Origin: Streptomyces sclerotialus
GTDB taxonomy: Bacteria; Actinomycetota; Actinomycetes; Streptomycetales; Streptomycetaceae
Direction: 5' to 3'
DNA length: 64,000 nt
Assembly (NCBI RefSeq): GCF_040907265.1
Contig: NZ_JBFOHP010000002.1
Span: forward strand, 4,154,001 to 4,218,000
Every line of letters starts with the position of its first letter. Position 1 is the stretch's first letter. The notes beneath the pieces are model-generated. The model ran no database searches. It was not told the origin of the DNA and saw only the letters and a list, made by a program, of their open reading frames with translations. A program made the position numbers and the translations under genes. Below, piece by piece: positions 9,007-16,133 of this stretch.

Positions 9007-10257
9007 GTGACCGAAGCCCCGCAGACCGCCGGCTGCCCCGTATCCGCCGGGGCCGTACCGCTGTACGGCGAGGGGCTGAGCGGCGATCCGGGCCGGCTGT
9101 ACCGGGAGATGCGCAGCCGGCACGGCGCGGTCGTGCCGGTCCTGCTGGACGGCGGCTTCCCCGCCTGGTACGTGATCGGCTACCGCGAGCTGCACCAGGT
9201 CACCTCCGACCCCGAGCTGTTCGCCCGCGACTCGCGCCGCTGGCACGCCTGGGACGAGGTACCGGACGACTGGCCGCTGCTGCCGTTCGTCGGGTACCAG
9301 CCGTCGGTGATGTTCGCCGAGGGGCCCGAGCACCGGCGGCGGGCCGGGGCGATCAGCGACGCGCTGCTGGCCATCGACCAGTTCGAGCTGCGGCAGATCT
9401 GCGAGCGCATCGCGGACCGGCTGGTCGACGGCTTCGCGGGGCGCGGTGAGGCGGACCTGATGGCCGAGTACGCGCTGCGGCTGCCGCTGCGCGTGGTCGT
9501 CGAGCTGTACGGCGCCCCCACCGACGAAGTGCCGGGCCTGGTACGGGACATCGCCGAGTCGCTGGACGTCCACGAGGGCGCGATCGACGCGCACCGGCGG
9601 GTCGCGGAGCGGATGGGCCGCCTGGTCACCGCCAAACACGGCCGGCCGGGCCCGGACGTGCCCTCCCGGCTGCTGGCCCATCCCGCGGGGCTGACGGACG
9701 AGGAGGTGGTCATCGACCTGCTGGTGGTGATGGCCGCGGCGCAGCAGCCCACCGCCAACTGGATCGGCAACACGCTGCGGCTGATGCTGACCGACGACCG
9801 CTTCGCGGTGAGCCTGACCGGCGGGCGGCGCAGCGTGGGACAGGCGCTGAACGAGGTGCTGTGGGAGGACACCCCCACGCAGAACTTCATCGGGCGCTGG
9901 GCGACCCGTGACACCCAGCTCGGCGGCCACCGCATCAAGGCCGGCGACATGATCGTCCTCGGCCTGGCGGCGGCCAACGACGACCCGCTGGTACGGCCGG
10001 ACTTCACCGCGGCCGGCGCCGACGGCAACCAGGCGCACATGGCGTTCAGCCACGGCGAGCACGCCTGTCCGTACCCGGCGCCGCAGCTGGCCGAGGTGAT
10101 GGCGCGGGCCGCGGTGGAGGTGCTGCTGGACCGGCTGCCGGACGTGGTGCTGGCGGTGCCGGACAAGGACCTGGTCTGGCACCCGTCGCTGTGGATGCGC
10201 GGGCTGACGGGCCTGCCGGTGACGTTCACGCCGACGTACACCCCGGGGCCCGCCTGA
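9007..10257 (+). CDS. cvnE: Conservon cytochrome P450, CYP157-like, lacking the ExxR arginine
   Basis: A 416-residue P450 read from a GTG with AGGAAGG upstream. The haem-ligand segment FSHGEHACPYPAPQ keeps the cysteine (about residue 354), but the usual FGxGxHxCxG glycines are changed. The K-helix motif normally ExxR reads EVLW (residues about 283-286). The I-helix segment LLVVMAAAQQPTANW lacks the usual A-G-x-D/E-T-T. These departures are known for the CYP157 family in streptomycete conservons. The conservon context suggests a role in signalling or development rather than ordinary mono-oxygenation; no substrate can be named. Confidence 0.9.
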   Translation: MTEAPQTAGCPVSAGAVPLYGEGLSGDPGRLYREMRSRHGAVVPVLLDGGFPAWYVIGYRELHQVTSDPELFARDSRRWHAWDEVPDDWPLLPFVGYQPSVMFAEGPEHRRRAGAISDALLAIDQFELRQICERIADRLVDGFAGRGEADLMAEYALRLPLRVVVELYGAPTDEVPGLVRDIAESLDVHEGAIDAHRRVAERMGRLVTAKHGRPGPDVPSRLLAHPAGLTDEEVVIDLLVVMAAAQQPTANWIGNTLRLMLTDDRFAVSLTGGRRSVGQALNEVLWEDTPTQNFIGRWATRDTQLGGHRIKAGDMIVLGLAAANDDPLVRPDFTAAGADGNQAHMAFSHGEHACPYPAPQLAEVMARAAVEVLLDRLPDVVLAVPDKDLVWHPSLWMRGLTGLPVTFTPTYTPGPA

Positions 10258-10277
10258 GGTCCGCCACCCGGGGCCCT

Positions 10278-10304
10278 GGCCGTACGGGGGCTACCCGTAC
10301 GGCC
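10278..10304. terminator. Hairpin between the two convergent P450 genes
   Basis: An 11-bp perfect stem (GGCCGTACGGG with CCCGTACGGCC) and a 5-nt loop lie in the 67-bp gap between the convergent P450 genes. Confidence 0.65.
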
Positions 10305-10324
10305 CACTCGCCTGCCCGGCCGGC

Positions 10325-11542
10325 TCAGCCCACCGGCGTGAACCGGACCGGCAGGGCGTCCAGGCCGCGGGTGAAGACACCCTGCTCGCGCGGGGTGAAC
10401 CCGTCCTCGATCGCCGCGTCCGGCAGCGCGTCCAGCAGCTGCCCGATGCCGGTCTCCACCTCGGCCTTGGCCAGCAGCGCGCCGACGCAGAAGTGCCGGC
10501 CGAGCGCGAAGGCCAGGTGGTCGGCGGCGGCCGAGAAGGCCGTCGCCGACTTCAGGTCATCGCGGAAGATGTCGAAGGTGTCCGGGTCCGCGTACCGCCG
10601 CTCGTCCCGGCCGGCCGCACCGATCAGGCAGGTCACGGTGGATCCCGCGGGCACCTTGCCGCCGCCGATCTCGACGTCCTCCGCCGGCTGCCGCATGATC
10701 ATGTGTACCGGGGGCGTGTACCGCAGCGTCTCGGCGAAGGCCCGCTCGATCAGCGACCGGTCGGCGCGCACCGCGGCCAGCTGCTCCGGGTGGCGCAGCA
10801 GGTTGTGCATGACGCTCGAGATCGCCTTGTCGGTGGTCTCCCCGCCCGCGGCCAGCAGCAGGCTGCAGAACGCCTTGATGTCCTCGTCGCTCATCGCCGT
10901 ACCGTCGATCTCCGCGGTGCACAGCGTGGAGAGCAGGTCGTCGCCGGGGTTCGCGCGCCGCTCCCGGATGATCGGCAGCATGTACGCGGCGAACTCCTGC
11001 TGTGTCCGCAGCCCGGCCGCGGCCACGTCCGGGTCCTGGCTCAGGTTGCCGAGGAAGCCGATGATCGCGGTGTACCAGCGGTGGAAGCGGTCGAAGTCGG
11101 CGCGGTCCAGGCCGAGCATGTCGACGATGACGTTCACCGGGAAGCGGGTCGCGAACTCCGCGACGAGGTCGGCCCGGCCCGTGTCGCGGAAGCCGTCGAT
11201 GAGTTCGCGCGCGTTGCGCTCGATGACCGGCTGGAAGGTCTCCTGGAGGGGGGTGCCGCGGAAGGCGGGCGCCACCAGCGCCCGGCGTACGGCGTGCTCG
11301 CGGCCGCTCATCTGGAGGATGGTCCGGCCGTGCACCGGCTCCAGCTGCCAGTCGTAGTTGTCGGTGGTGAACGCCGGGTCCTTGAAGGCCCGCTCGACGT
11401 CCTCGTACCGGGAGACGATGTAGCTCTGGGTGGGCTCGTGGTGGAGCAGCGGGAAGTCGTCGCGCATGACGCGGTACGCGGCGTACGGGTCCGCCATGAA
11501 CTCCGGCGACAGTATGTCCGGCGCTTCTCGGTTCGCGGCCAA
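10325..11542 (-). CDS. Cytochrome P450 (bacterial class I, CYP107-like architecture)
   Basis: A 405-residue P450 with complete signatures: I-helix LLLAAGGETTDKAISSVMH, K-helix ETLR and haem loop FALGRHFCVGALLAKAEVE. It should therefore be a conventional mono-oxygenase needing ferredoxin and reductase from elsewhere. The only start near the family length is a TTG at 11542, with AGGGAG five bases upstream. It converges on the conservon P450, so it is not part of that operon. The substrate cannot be deduced. Confidence 0.85.
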   Translation of the reverse strand: MAANREAPDILSPEFMADPYAAYRVMRDDFPLLHHEPTQSYIVSRYEDVERAFKDPAFTTDNYDWQLEPVHGRTILQMSGREHAVRRALVAPAFRGTPLQETFQPVIERNARELIDGFRDTGRADLVAEFATRFPVNVIVDMLGLDRADFDRFHRWYTAIIGFLGNLSQDPDVAAAGLRTQQEFAAYMLPIIRERRANPGDDLLSTLCTAEIDGTAMSDEDIKAFCSLLLAAGGETTDKAISSVMHNLLRHPEQLAAVRADRSLIERAFAETLRYTPPVHMIMRQPAEDVEIGGGKVPAGSTVTCLIGAAGRDERRYADPDTFDIFRDDLKSATAFSAAADHLAFALGRHFCVGALLAKAEVETGIGQLLDALPDAAIEDGFTPREQGVFTRGLDALPVRFTPVG

Positions 11543-11619
11543 GAACGCTCCCTGGGGGTGTGGGTGGGGTCCTGCGGTCCTCACCAAGATCGTCTCTGCC
11601 CCGCGCCCTTTCAAGACCG

Positions 11620-11653
11620 CCGACGGAAATCCTTTTCATGAGAACCTTCGGCG
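11620..11653. promoter_or_regulatory. Possible operator dyad between P450 and CDF genes
   Basis: In the 270-bp divergent gap, outer arms CGCCGA (11620-11625) and TCGGCG (11648-11653) flank an imperfect inner palindrome TTTTCATGAGAA (11633-11644). Either divergent gene could be the target. This rests on symmetry alone. Confidence 0.25.
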
Positions 11654-11812
11654 ATTCCTCGCGCGCACCGCCCTGACCTGCGGCGATGCGAGGTTGTCGG
11701 GGGAATGACAACGGGTACCGATGCAGCCTTTGGATCTTTCGCCGAAGTGCGGTTTCCTTCGTTCGAGCGCCCTTGCGGCAGCCATGCCGCCCGACCCAGG
11801 AGGGAGTGGGCC

Positions 11813-12826
11813 ATGTCGGGGCACGCCCACGCGCACGGAGATCACTCAGGCCACTCGCACTCGGTGGCCGCGGACGCGGACCGCCGCTGGCTGCGCGCCG
11901 CACTGATCCTCATCACCTCGTTCATGGCCATCGAGGTCGTGATCGGGTTCATCGCCCGGTCGCTGGCACTGATCTCCGACGCCGCGCACATGCTCACCGA
12001 CGCCGCCTCGATCGTGCTCGCGCTGATCGCGATGCGGCTGGCGGCCCGCCCCGCGCGCGGCGGCTACACGTACGGCCTCAAGCGCGCCGAGATCCTGTCC
12101 GCCCAGGCCAACGGCGTCACACTGCTGGTGCTGTCGGCCTGGCTGGCGTACGAGGCGATCCACCGGCTCATCGAACCGCCCGAGGTCACCGGCGGACTCG
12201 TACTCGTCACCGCGCTCGCCGGCGTCGTGGTGAACCTCGTCGCGACCTGGTGCATCTCCAAGGCCAACCGCTCCAGCCTGAACGTCGAGGGCGCCTACCA
12301 GCACGTCCTCACCGACCTCTTCGGCTTCATCGCCACGGCGGTGGCCGGTGCGGTCGTGCTGACCACCGGCTTCGCCCGGGCGGACGCCATCGCGTCGTTG
12401 TTCGTGGTCGCGCTGATGCTCAAGGCCGGCATCGCGCTGGTCCGCGACTCGGGCCGGATCTTCATGGAAGCCGCGCCCGCCGGCGTGGACCCGGACGCGC
12501 TGGGGGACCGGCTGGTCGCCGCCGACCAGGTCGTGGAGGTCCACGACCTGCACGTCTGGGAGATCACCTCCGGTGATCCCGCGCTCTCCGCGCACGTCCT
12601 GGTCGAGCCGGGCGGTGACTGCCACAAGGTCCGCCGCACCCTCCAGGAACTGCTCGCGGCCGAGTACGGCATCACGCACGCCACGCTCCAGGTCGACCAT
12701 CTCGGCGAACACGACGGTGACGAGCTGCTGCGCATAGGGAACCACCAGCACTCCGGGACCGCCGACGCGGCCCACTGCGCCGACACGCACGGGCCCGTGC
12801 ACCGGCCGGGGCCGCACGACCACTGA
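11813..12826 (+). CDS. Cation diffusion facilitator, probable zinc exporter
   Basis: A 337-residue CDF protein with six predicted membrane helices. Metal-site HxxxD pairs occur in helix 2 (SDAAHMLTD) and helix 5 (HVLTDLFG); the H/D combination is typical of zinc-transporting members. The N-terminus (SGHAHAHGDHSGHSHS) and C-terminus (QHSG...HGPVHRPGPHDH) are rich in histidine, and the cytoplasmic fold VHDLHVWEITSG is present. The ATG at 11813 has AGGAGGGA upstream. Metal/proton exchange at the cytoplasmic membrane is inferred from the family. Confidence 0.92.
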   Translation: MSGHAHAHGDHSGHSHSVAADADRRWLRAALILITSFMAIEVVIGFIARSLALISDAAHMLTDAASIVLALIAMRLAARPARGGYTYGLKRAEILSAQANGVTLLVLSAWLAYEAIHRLIEPPEVTGGLVLVTALAGVVVNLVATWCISKANRSSLNVEGAYQHVLTDLFGFIATAVAGAVVLTTGFARADAIASLFVVALMLKAGIALVRDSGRIFMEAAPAGVDPDALGDRLVAADQVVEVHDLHVWEITSGDPALSAHVLVEPGGDCHKVRRTLQELLAAEYGITHATLQVDHLGEHDGDELLRIGNHQHSGTADAAHCADTHGPVHRPGPHDH

Positions 12827-12837
12827 GCCTGTGTCGA

Positions 12838-12881
12838 CGCGCCCCGTCCTGCCGTGTCAGCCGCCGGCGGGACGGGGCGCG
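12838..12881. terminator. Putative terminator after the CDF gene
   Basis: An 11-bp GC-rich stem (12838-12848 with 12871-12881) and a 22-nt loop, itself capable of extra pairing, lie just downstream of the exporter stop. Confidence 0.5.
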
Positions 12882-12929
12882 GCACACTTGCGGGGAAGGG
12901 GCGCGTCCACGACACGCCCGGGACTGCCG

Positions 12930-12943
12930 GTTTCACGTGAAAC
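12930..12943. other. parS: parS site (perfect), intergenic
   Basis: GTTTCACGTGAAAC, the 14-bp ParB-binding palindrome of Streptomyces, stands 9 bp upstream of a membrane-protein start. It directly abuts that gene's GGAGGAG ribosome-binding site, so ParB binding could affect the gene's transcription or translation. Confidence 0.9.
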
Positions 12944-12952
12944 GGAGGAGAC

Positions 12953-13930
12953 ATGGCAGCGAGCGCACCGGCCCGCACCGGCGCTCCGCCCGTACCCGCA
13001 ACACCGACCCGCCACCGGCCGCGTGCCGTCCTTGCCGTCGTGCTGCTGGTCCTCGGCTGTCTTCTGACCCCGCCGGCCCTCACCGCCGGCTGGGCGCGCG
13101 CCGAACTGACCGACACCGCCCGCTACACGGCCACCACCGCACCGCTCTCCCGTGACCCGGCCGTACAGCGGAACATGGTCACCGCGATCACCGACGGCGT
13201 GATGCGGCGCGTGGACCTGTCGCCGCTGGTGGACGCCGTACCACCGGACCAACGGCCCGCCGTACGGGAGCGGTTCACCCACGGTGTACGGGAGTTCGTG
13301 GCCACCCAGATCCGCGGCGTGGTCACCTCGCGTTCCTTCCCCGCACTGTGGAACCGCGTCAACGGCACCACCCACGGCTCCCTCGTCACCGCCCTCTCGG
13401 CCTCCGGCGAACGGGCCGTGGAGCTCGACCTCCAGCCCGTCGTCGACCGCGCCCGGGCCCGCCTCGTCCACACCGTGCCGGCCGGCGCCCGGCTGATCCA
13501 GCGGGTCCATGTCTCCGGCACCACGCTCGTGCTGCTGCGGCCCGACGAGGTGGCCGAGGCCCGTGGTCCGTACGCCGCGGTGCGCATGCTCGGCCAGGTG
13601 CTGCCCGTCGCGGCCGTCCTGTGTCTGACGGCCGGACTGGCGCTGGCACCACGCCGACGCCGGGCGCTGATCGGTACGGGCCTGGGCTGGGCGGCCGGCG
13701 GCGCGCTCGTGCTCGCCGTGTTCGCCGCCGGACGCGGGTACGCCCTGGACGCGCTGCCCGCTGCGGTGACCCGGGCCACCGGCGCCACGGTGTACGACAC
13801 GCTCACCGAGAGCGCCCGGCTCGGCGGTCGGCTGCTGCTCGCCGCGGGGCTCGTCGCCGCCCTGGCGGCCGTCCTGTCGGGGGTACCGGCGGCACGCCTG
13901 CGCGCCCGCCGGGGGCTCAGAGACCGATGA
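12953..13930 (+). CDS. Conserved actinobacterial membrane protein of unknown function
   Basis: A 325-residue protein with an N-terminal hydrophobic segment (AVLAVVLLVLGCLLTPPALT, residues about 25-45). A large, probably extracytoplasmic domain of about 160 residues follows (TDTARYTATTAPLSRDPAVQ onwards), then three C-terminal hydrophobic segments between residues about 215 and 320. The layout suits a membrane-tethered extracellular domain. The ATG at 12953 has GGAGGAG seven bases upstream. The end overlaps the convergent oxidoreductase gene by 14 bases. No catalytic motif was recognised. Confidence 0.8.
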   Translation: MAASAPARTGAPPVPATPTRHRPRAVLAVVLLVLGCLLTPPALTAGWARAELTDTARYTATTAPLSRDPAVQRNMVTAITDGVMRRVDLSPLVDAVPPDQRPAVRERFTHGVREFVATQIRGVVTSRSFPALWNRVNGTTHGSLVTALSASGERAVELDLQPVVDRARARLVHTVPAGARLIQRVHVSGTTLVLLRPDEVAEARGPYAAVRMLGQVLPVAAVLCLTAGLALAPRRRRALIGTGLGWAAGGALVLAVFAAGRGYALDALPAAVTRATGATVYDTLTESARLGGRLLLAAGLVAALAAVLSGVPAARLRARRGLRDR

Positions 13931-14858
13931 CCGTCTTGCCCTGCGCCCGGCCCGTGCGGCTGCGGGCGAGGGCCTCCGGGGCGTCCTCCAGCTGCACCTC
14001 ACTGGTGATCAGGACGGTGAGCCGGCCCGCGTCGAGATGGTCGGCGAGGATCGACAGCAGCTGCGGCGAGGGGCGGTTGAGGAAGTTGAAGCCGCGCAGG
14101 TTGTGCTCGATGAGCATGTCCGTGTCGGCCGCGCCGACGGTGGACACGACCGTGCCCCCGTCCCGTACGGCACCGGTCAGGTCCGCGAACGCCGCCGGCC
14201 CGCTGACCAGGTCGATCAGGACGTCCACGCCGTCCGGGTACCCGGTACGCACCTGGTCGGCCACCGGGCCCTGGGTGTGGTCCACCGTGGCCGCCGCGCC
14301 GAACTGCCCCATCAGCTCCGCGCTGCCCGCCCGCGCCGTGGCAATGACCTCGGCACCGCGCTGCGCCGCGAGCTGGGTGACGAAGGTGCCGACGCCGCCG
14401 GTCGCGCCCACGACCAGGACCCGCTTGCCCTCCGAGACCCGGGTCTCCTCGACGAGGTTGTAGGCGGTCGTCCCGGCCGTCGGCACCGCCGCCGACGTCG
14501 CGTACGTGACGTTCCGCGGCGCGGGCGCGACGGCGTCCTCCGCGGCGACGGCGTAGTCCGCGTACGAACCGCCGCCCCTGCCCACCAGCTGGAACTGCCC
14601 GAAGACCTGGTCACCGACCGTGCAGCGGCGCACGTCGGGGCCGACCGCGACCACCTCGCCGGCGCCGTCGGCCCCCAGCACCAGTGGGAAGGAGTGCGGC
14701 ACGGTGTCCTTGAGCATGCCGTCGGCGATCTTCCAGTCCACCGGGTTCAGGCCCGCGACCGCCATCGCGACCAGCACCTCGCCGGGTCCCGGCTCGGGCT
14801 GCGGCAGGTCCATCAGCTCGGGCTCGGCCCCGAAGGCACTGACTGCTACGGCTCTCAT
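13917..14858 (-). CDS. NADP-dependent quinone oxidoreductase (zinc-independent MDR family)
   Basis: A 313-residue medium-chain dehydrogenase/reductase. The GroES-like half begins MRAVAVSAFGAEPELMDLPQ and contains AGLNPVDWKIADG; the Rossmann half carries VLVVGATGGVGTFVTQLAAQ. No structural or catalytic zinc cysteines are visible, as in quinone/enone reductases. The ATG at 14858 has GGAAGGA eight bases upstream. A longer frame reaches 14909, but its extra residues are Arg-rich and atypical. The gene is divergent from the LigD-type polymerase gene. Confidence 0.88.
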   Translation of the reverse strand: MRAVAVSAFGAEPELMDLPQPEPGPGEVLVAMAVAGLNPVDWKIADGMLKDTVPHSFPLVLGADGAGEVVAVGPDVRRCTVGDQVFGQFQLVGRGGGSYADYAVAAEDAVAPAPRNVTYATSAAVPTAGTTAYNLVEETRVSEGKRVLVVGATGGVGTFVTQLAAQRGAEVIATARAGSAELMGQFGAAATVDHTQGPVADQVRTGYPDGVDVLIDLVSGPAAFADLTGAVRDGGTVVSTVGAADTDMLIEHNLRGFNFLNRPSPQLLSILADHLDAGRLTVLITSEVQLEDAPEALARSRTGRAQGKTVIGL

Positions 14859-14883
14859 CGTGGCGTTCCTTCCACCTCTCCGT

Positions 14884-14931
14884 ACCCGGCACCTGTCCGG
14901 CCCCTGCACCCGGCACCTGTCCGGCCCCTGC
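14884..14931. repeat. 24-bp tandem duplication upstream of the oxidoreductase
   Basis: Two perfect consecutive 24-bp copies (14884-14907 and 14908-14931) that begin ACCCGGCACCTG. They lie in the divergent gap about 26 bp upstream of the oxidoreductase start and so may duplicate promoter sequence. Confidence 0.85.
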
Positions 14932-15080
14932 CGTCAAGGATCGTAAGCACGCGGGTACCGCCCGGCGCGGCAGGCGAAGGGCCGTGCCCCGGAAGCAACT
15001 CGTACGGCCGTCCCCGGTGGCCGGCCCGGCACCGCGGCACCGGGTTTGGCAGCCGGCCGGTGCGGTTACCCCTCCCCCTT

Positions 15081-16016
15081 ATGAAGGGCGACAAGAAGGA
15101 CGAAGAGACCGTACGGGCGGGCCGGCGTACCGTCGCGATCACCCGCCCTGACAAAGTCCTCTTCCCGGACGACGGCATCACGAAGCTGGACGTGGCCGAG
15201 CACTACCGCGCCGTCGCCCAGCGCGCGCTGCCGCACCTGCGCGGCCGCCCGCTGATGATGGAGCGTCATCCGGACGGCATCGGCGGCCGGCCCCTGATGC
15301 AGAAGAACGCGCCGGACCACTTCCCCGACTGGATCCGCACCTCCGTGCAGGAGAAGGCCGGCGGCAAGGTCACGCACGTCGTCTGCGACGACGCCGCCAC
15401 CCTCGTCTACCTGGCCGGGCAGGCCTCCCTCACCCAGCACCGCTGGCTCTCACGGGAGGACGCCCCCCACGACCCCGATCTCCTGATCTTCGACCTCGAC
15501 CCCTCGGAGGGCGCCGGCTTCGAGGACGTGCGCTGGGCGGCCGCCCGGGTCTGCGAGCTGTGGGACGAGGTCGGACTGCCCACCCGACTGATGACCACCG
15601 GATCGCGCGGACTGCACGTCATCGCGCCGCTGGACGCCAAGTCCGACTACGACGCGGTACGCGACTTCGCGCACCGCGCCGCCGAACTGCTCGCCGGCCG
15701 CCACCCGGACCGGCTCACCACCGAGCAGCGCAAGGCCGACCGCCCCACGAAGGGCGGCCGGGGCCGGATCTACCTCGACGTGCAGCGCAACGCCTACGCC
15801 CAGACCGCGGTCGCGCCCTACAGCGTGCGCGCCAAGCCGGGCGCGCCGGTGGCCATGCCCCTCACCCGGGACGAACTCGACGACCCCGGCCTGACCGCCC
15901 GGCGCTGGACGCTGCGTACCACCCCCGAACGCCTGGAGGCGGCCGATCCATGGTCCGGGGACGGCTGGCGCGCCCGGTCGGTGAGCGCGGCGGCGAAACG
16001 ACTGCCGGCGGAGTGA
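15081..16016 (+). CDS. LigD-type DNA polymerase/primase domain protein (NHEJ)
   Basis: A 311-residue stand-alone polymerase domain of the archaeo-eukaryotic primase superfamily, as found in bacterial LigD. The metal-binding segment LIFDLDPSEG and MTTGSRGLHVIAPL are visible, with conserved family segments RPLMMERHPDGIGG and IYLDVQRNAYAQTAVAPYS. Such proteins fill gaps during Ku-dependent end joining. Neither ku nor a ligase gene is in the window; stand-alone polymerase domains unlinked to them are common in Streptomyces. The ATG at 15081 was chosen because the frame upstream is a shadow of the divergent oxidoreductase. Confidence 0.9.
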   Translation: MKGDKKDEETVRAGRRTVAITRPDKVLFPDDGITKLDVAEHYRAVAQRALPHLRGRPLMMERHPDGIGGRPLMQKNAPDHFPDWIRTSVQEKAGGKVTHVVCDDAATLVYLAGQASLTQHRWLSREDAPHDPDLLIFDLDPSEGAGFEDVRWAAARVCELWDEVGLPTRLMTTGSRGLHVIAPLDAKSDYDAVRDFAHRAAELLAGRHPDRLTTEQRKADRPTKGGRGRIYLDVQRNAYAQTAVAPYSVRAKPGAPVAMPLTRDELDDPGLTARRWTLRTTPERLEAADPWSGDGWRARSVSAAAKRLPAE

Positions 16017-16039
16017 GGCGCGGGCTCGGCCGGCGCCGG

Positions 16040-16118
16040 GCCGGGCGTACGCCGCAGCCGGGCGTACGCCGCAGCCGGGCGTACGCCACGGACGCGCACG
16101 CCGCGGACGCGCACGCCC
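16040..16118. repeat. Short tandem repeats between convergent genes
   Basis: A 17-bp unit GCCGGGCGTACGCCGCA occurs nearly three times (16040-16088), followed directly by two copies of a 15-bp unit CGGACGCGCACGCCG (16089-16118). Both lie in the 117-bp gap between the polymerase and phoX genes. No coding role is evident. Confidence 0.85.
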
Positions 16119-16133
16119 GGCCCGCTGTCCGCC

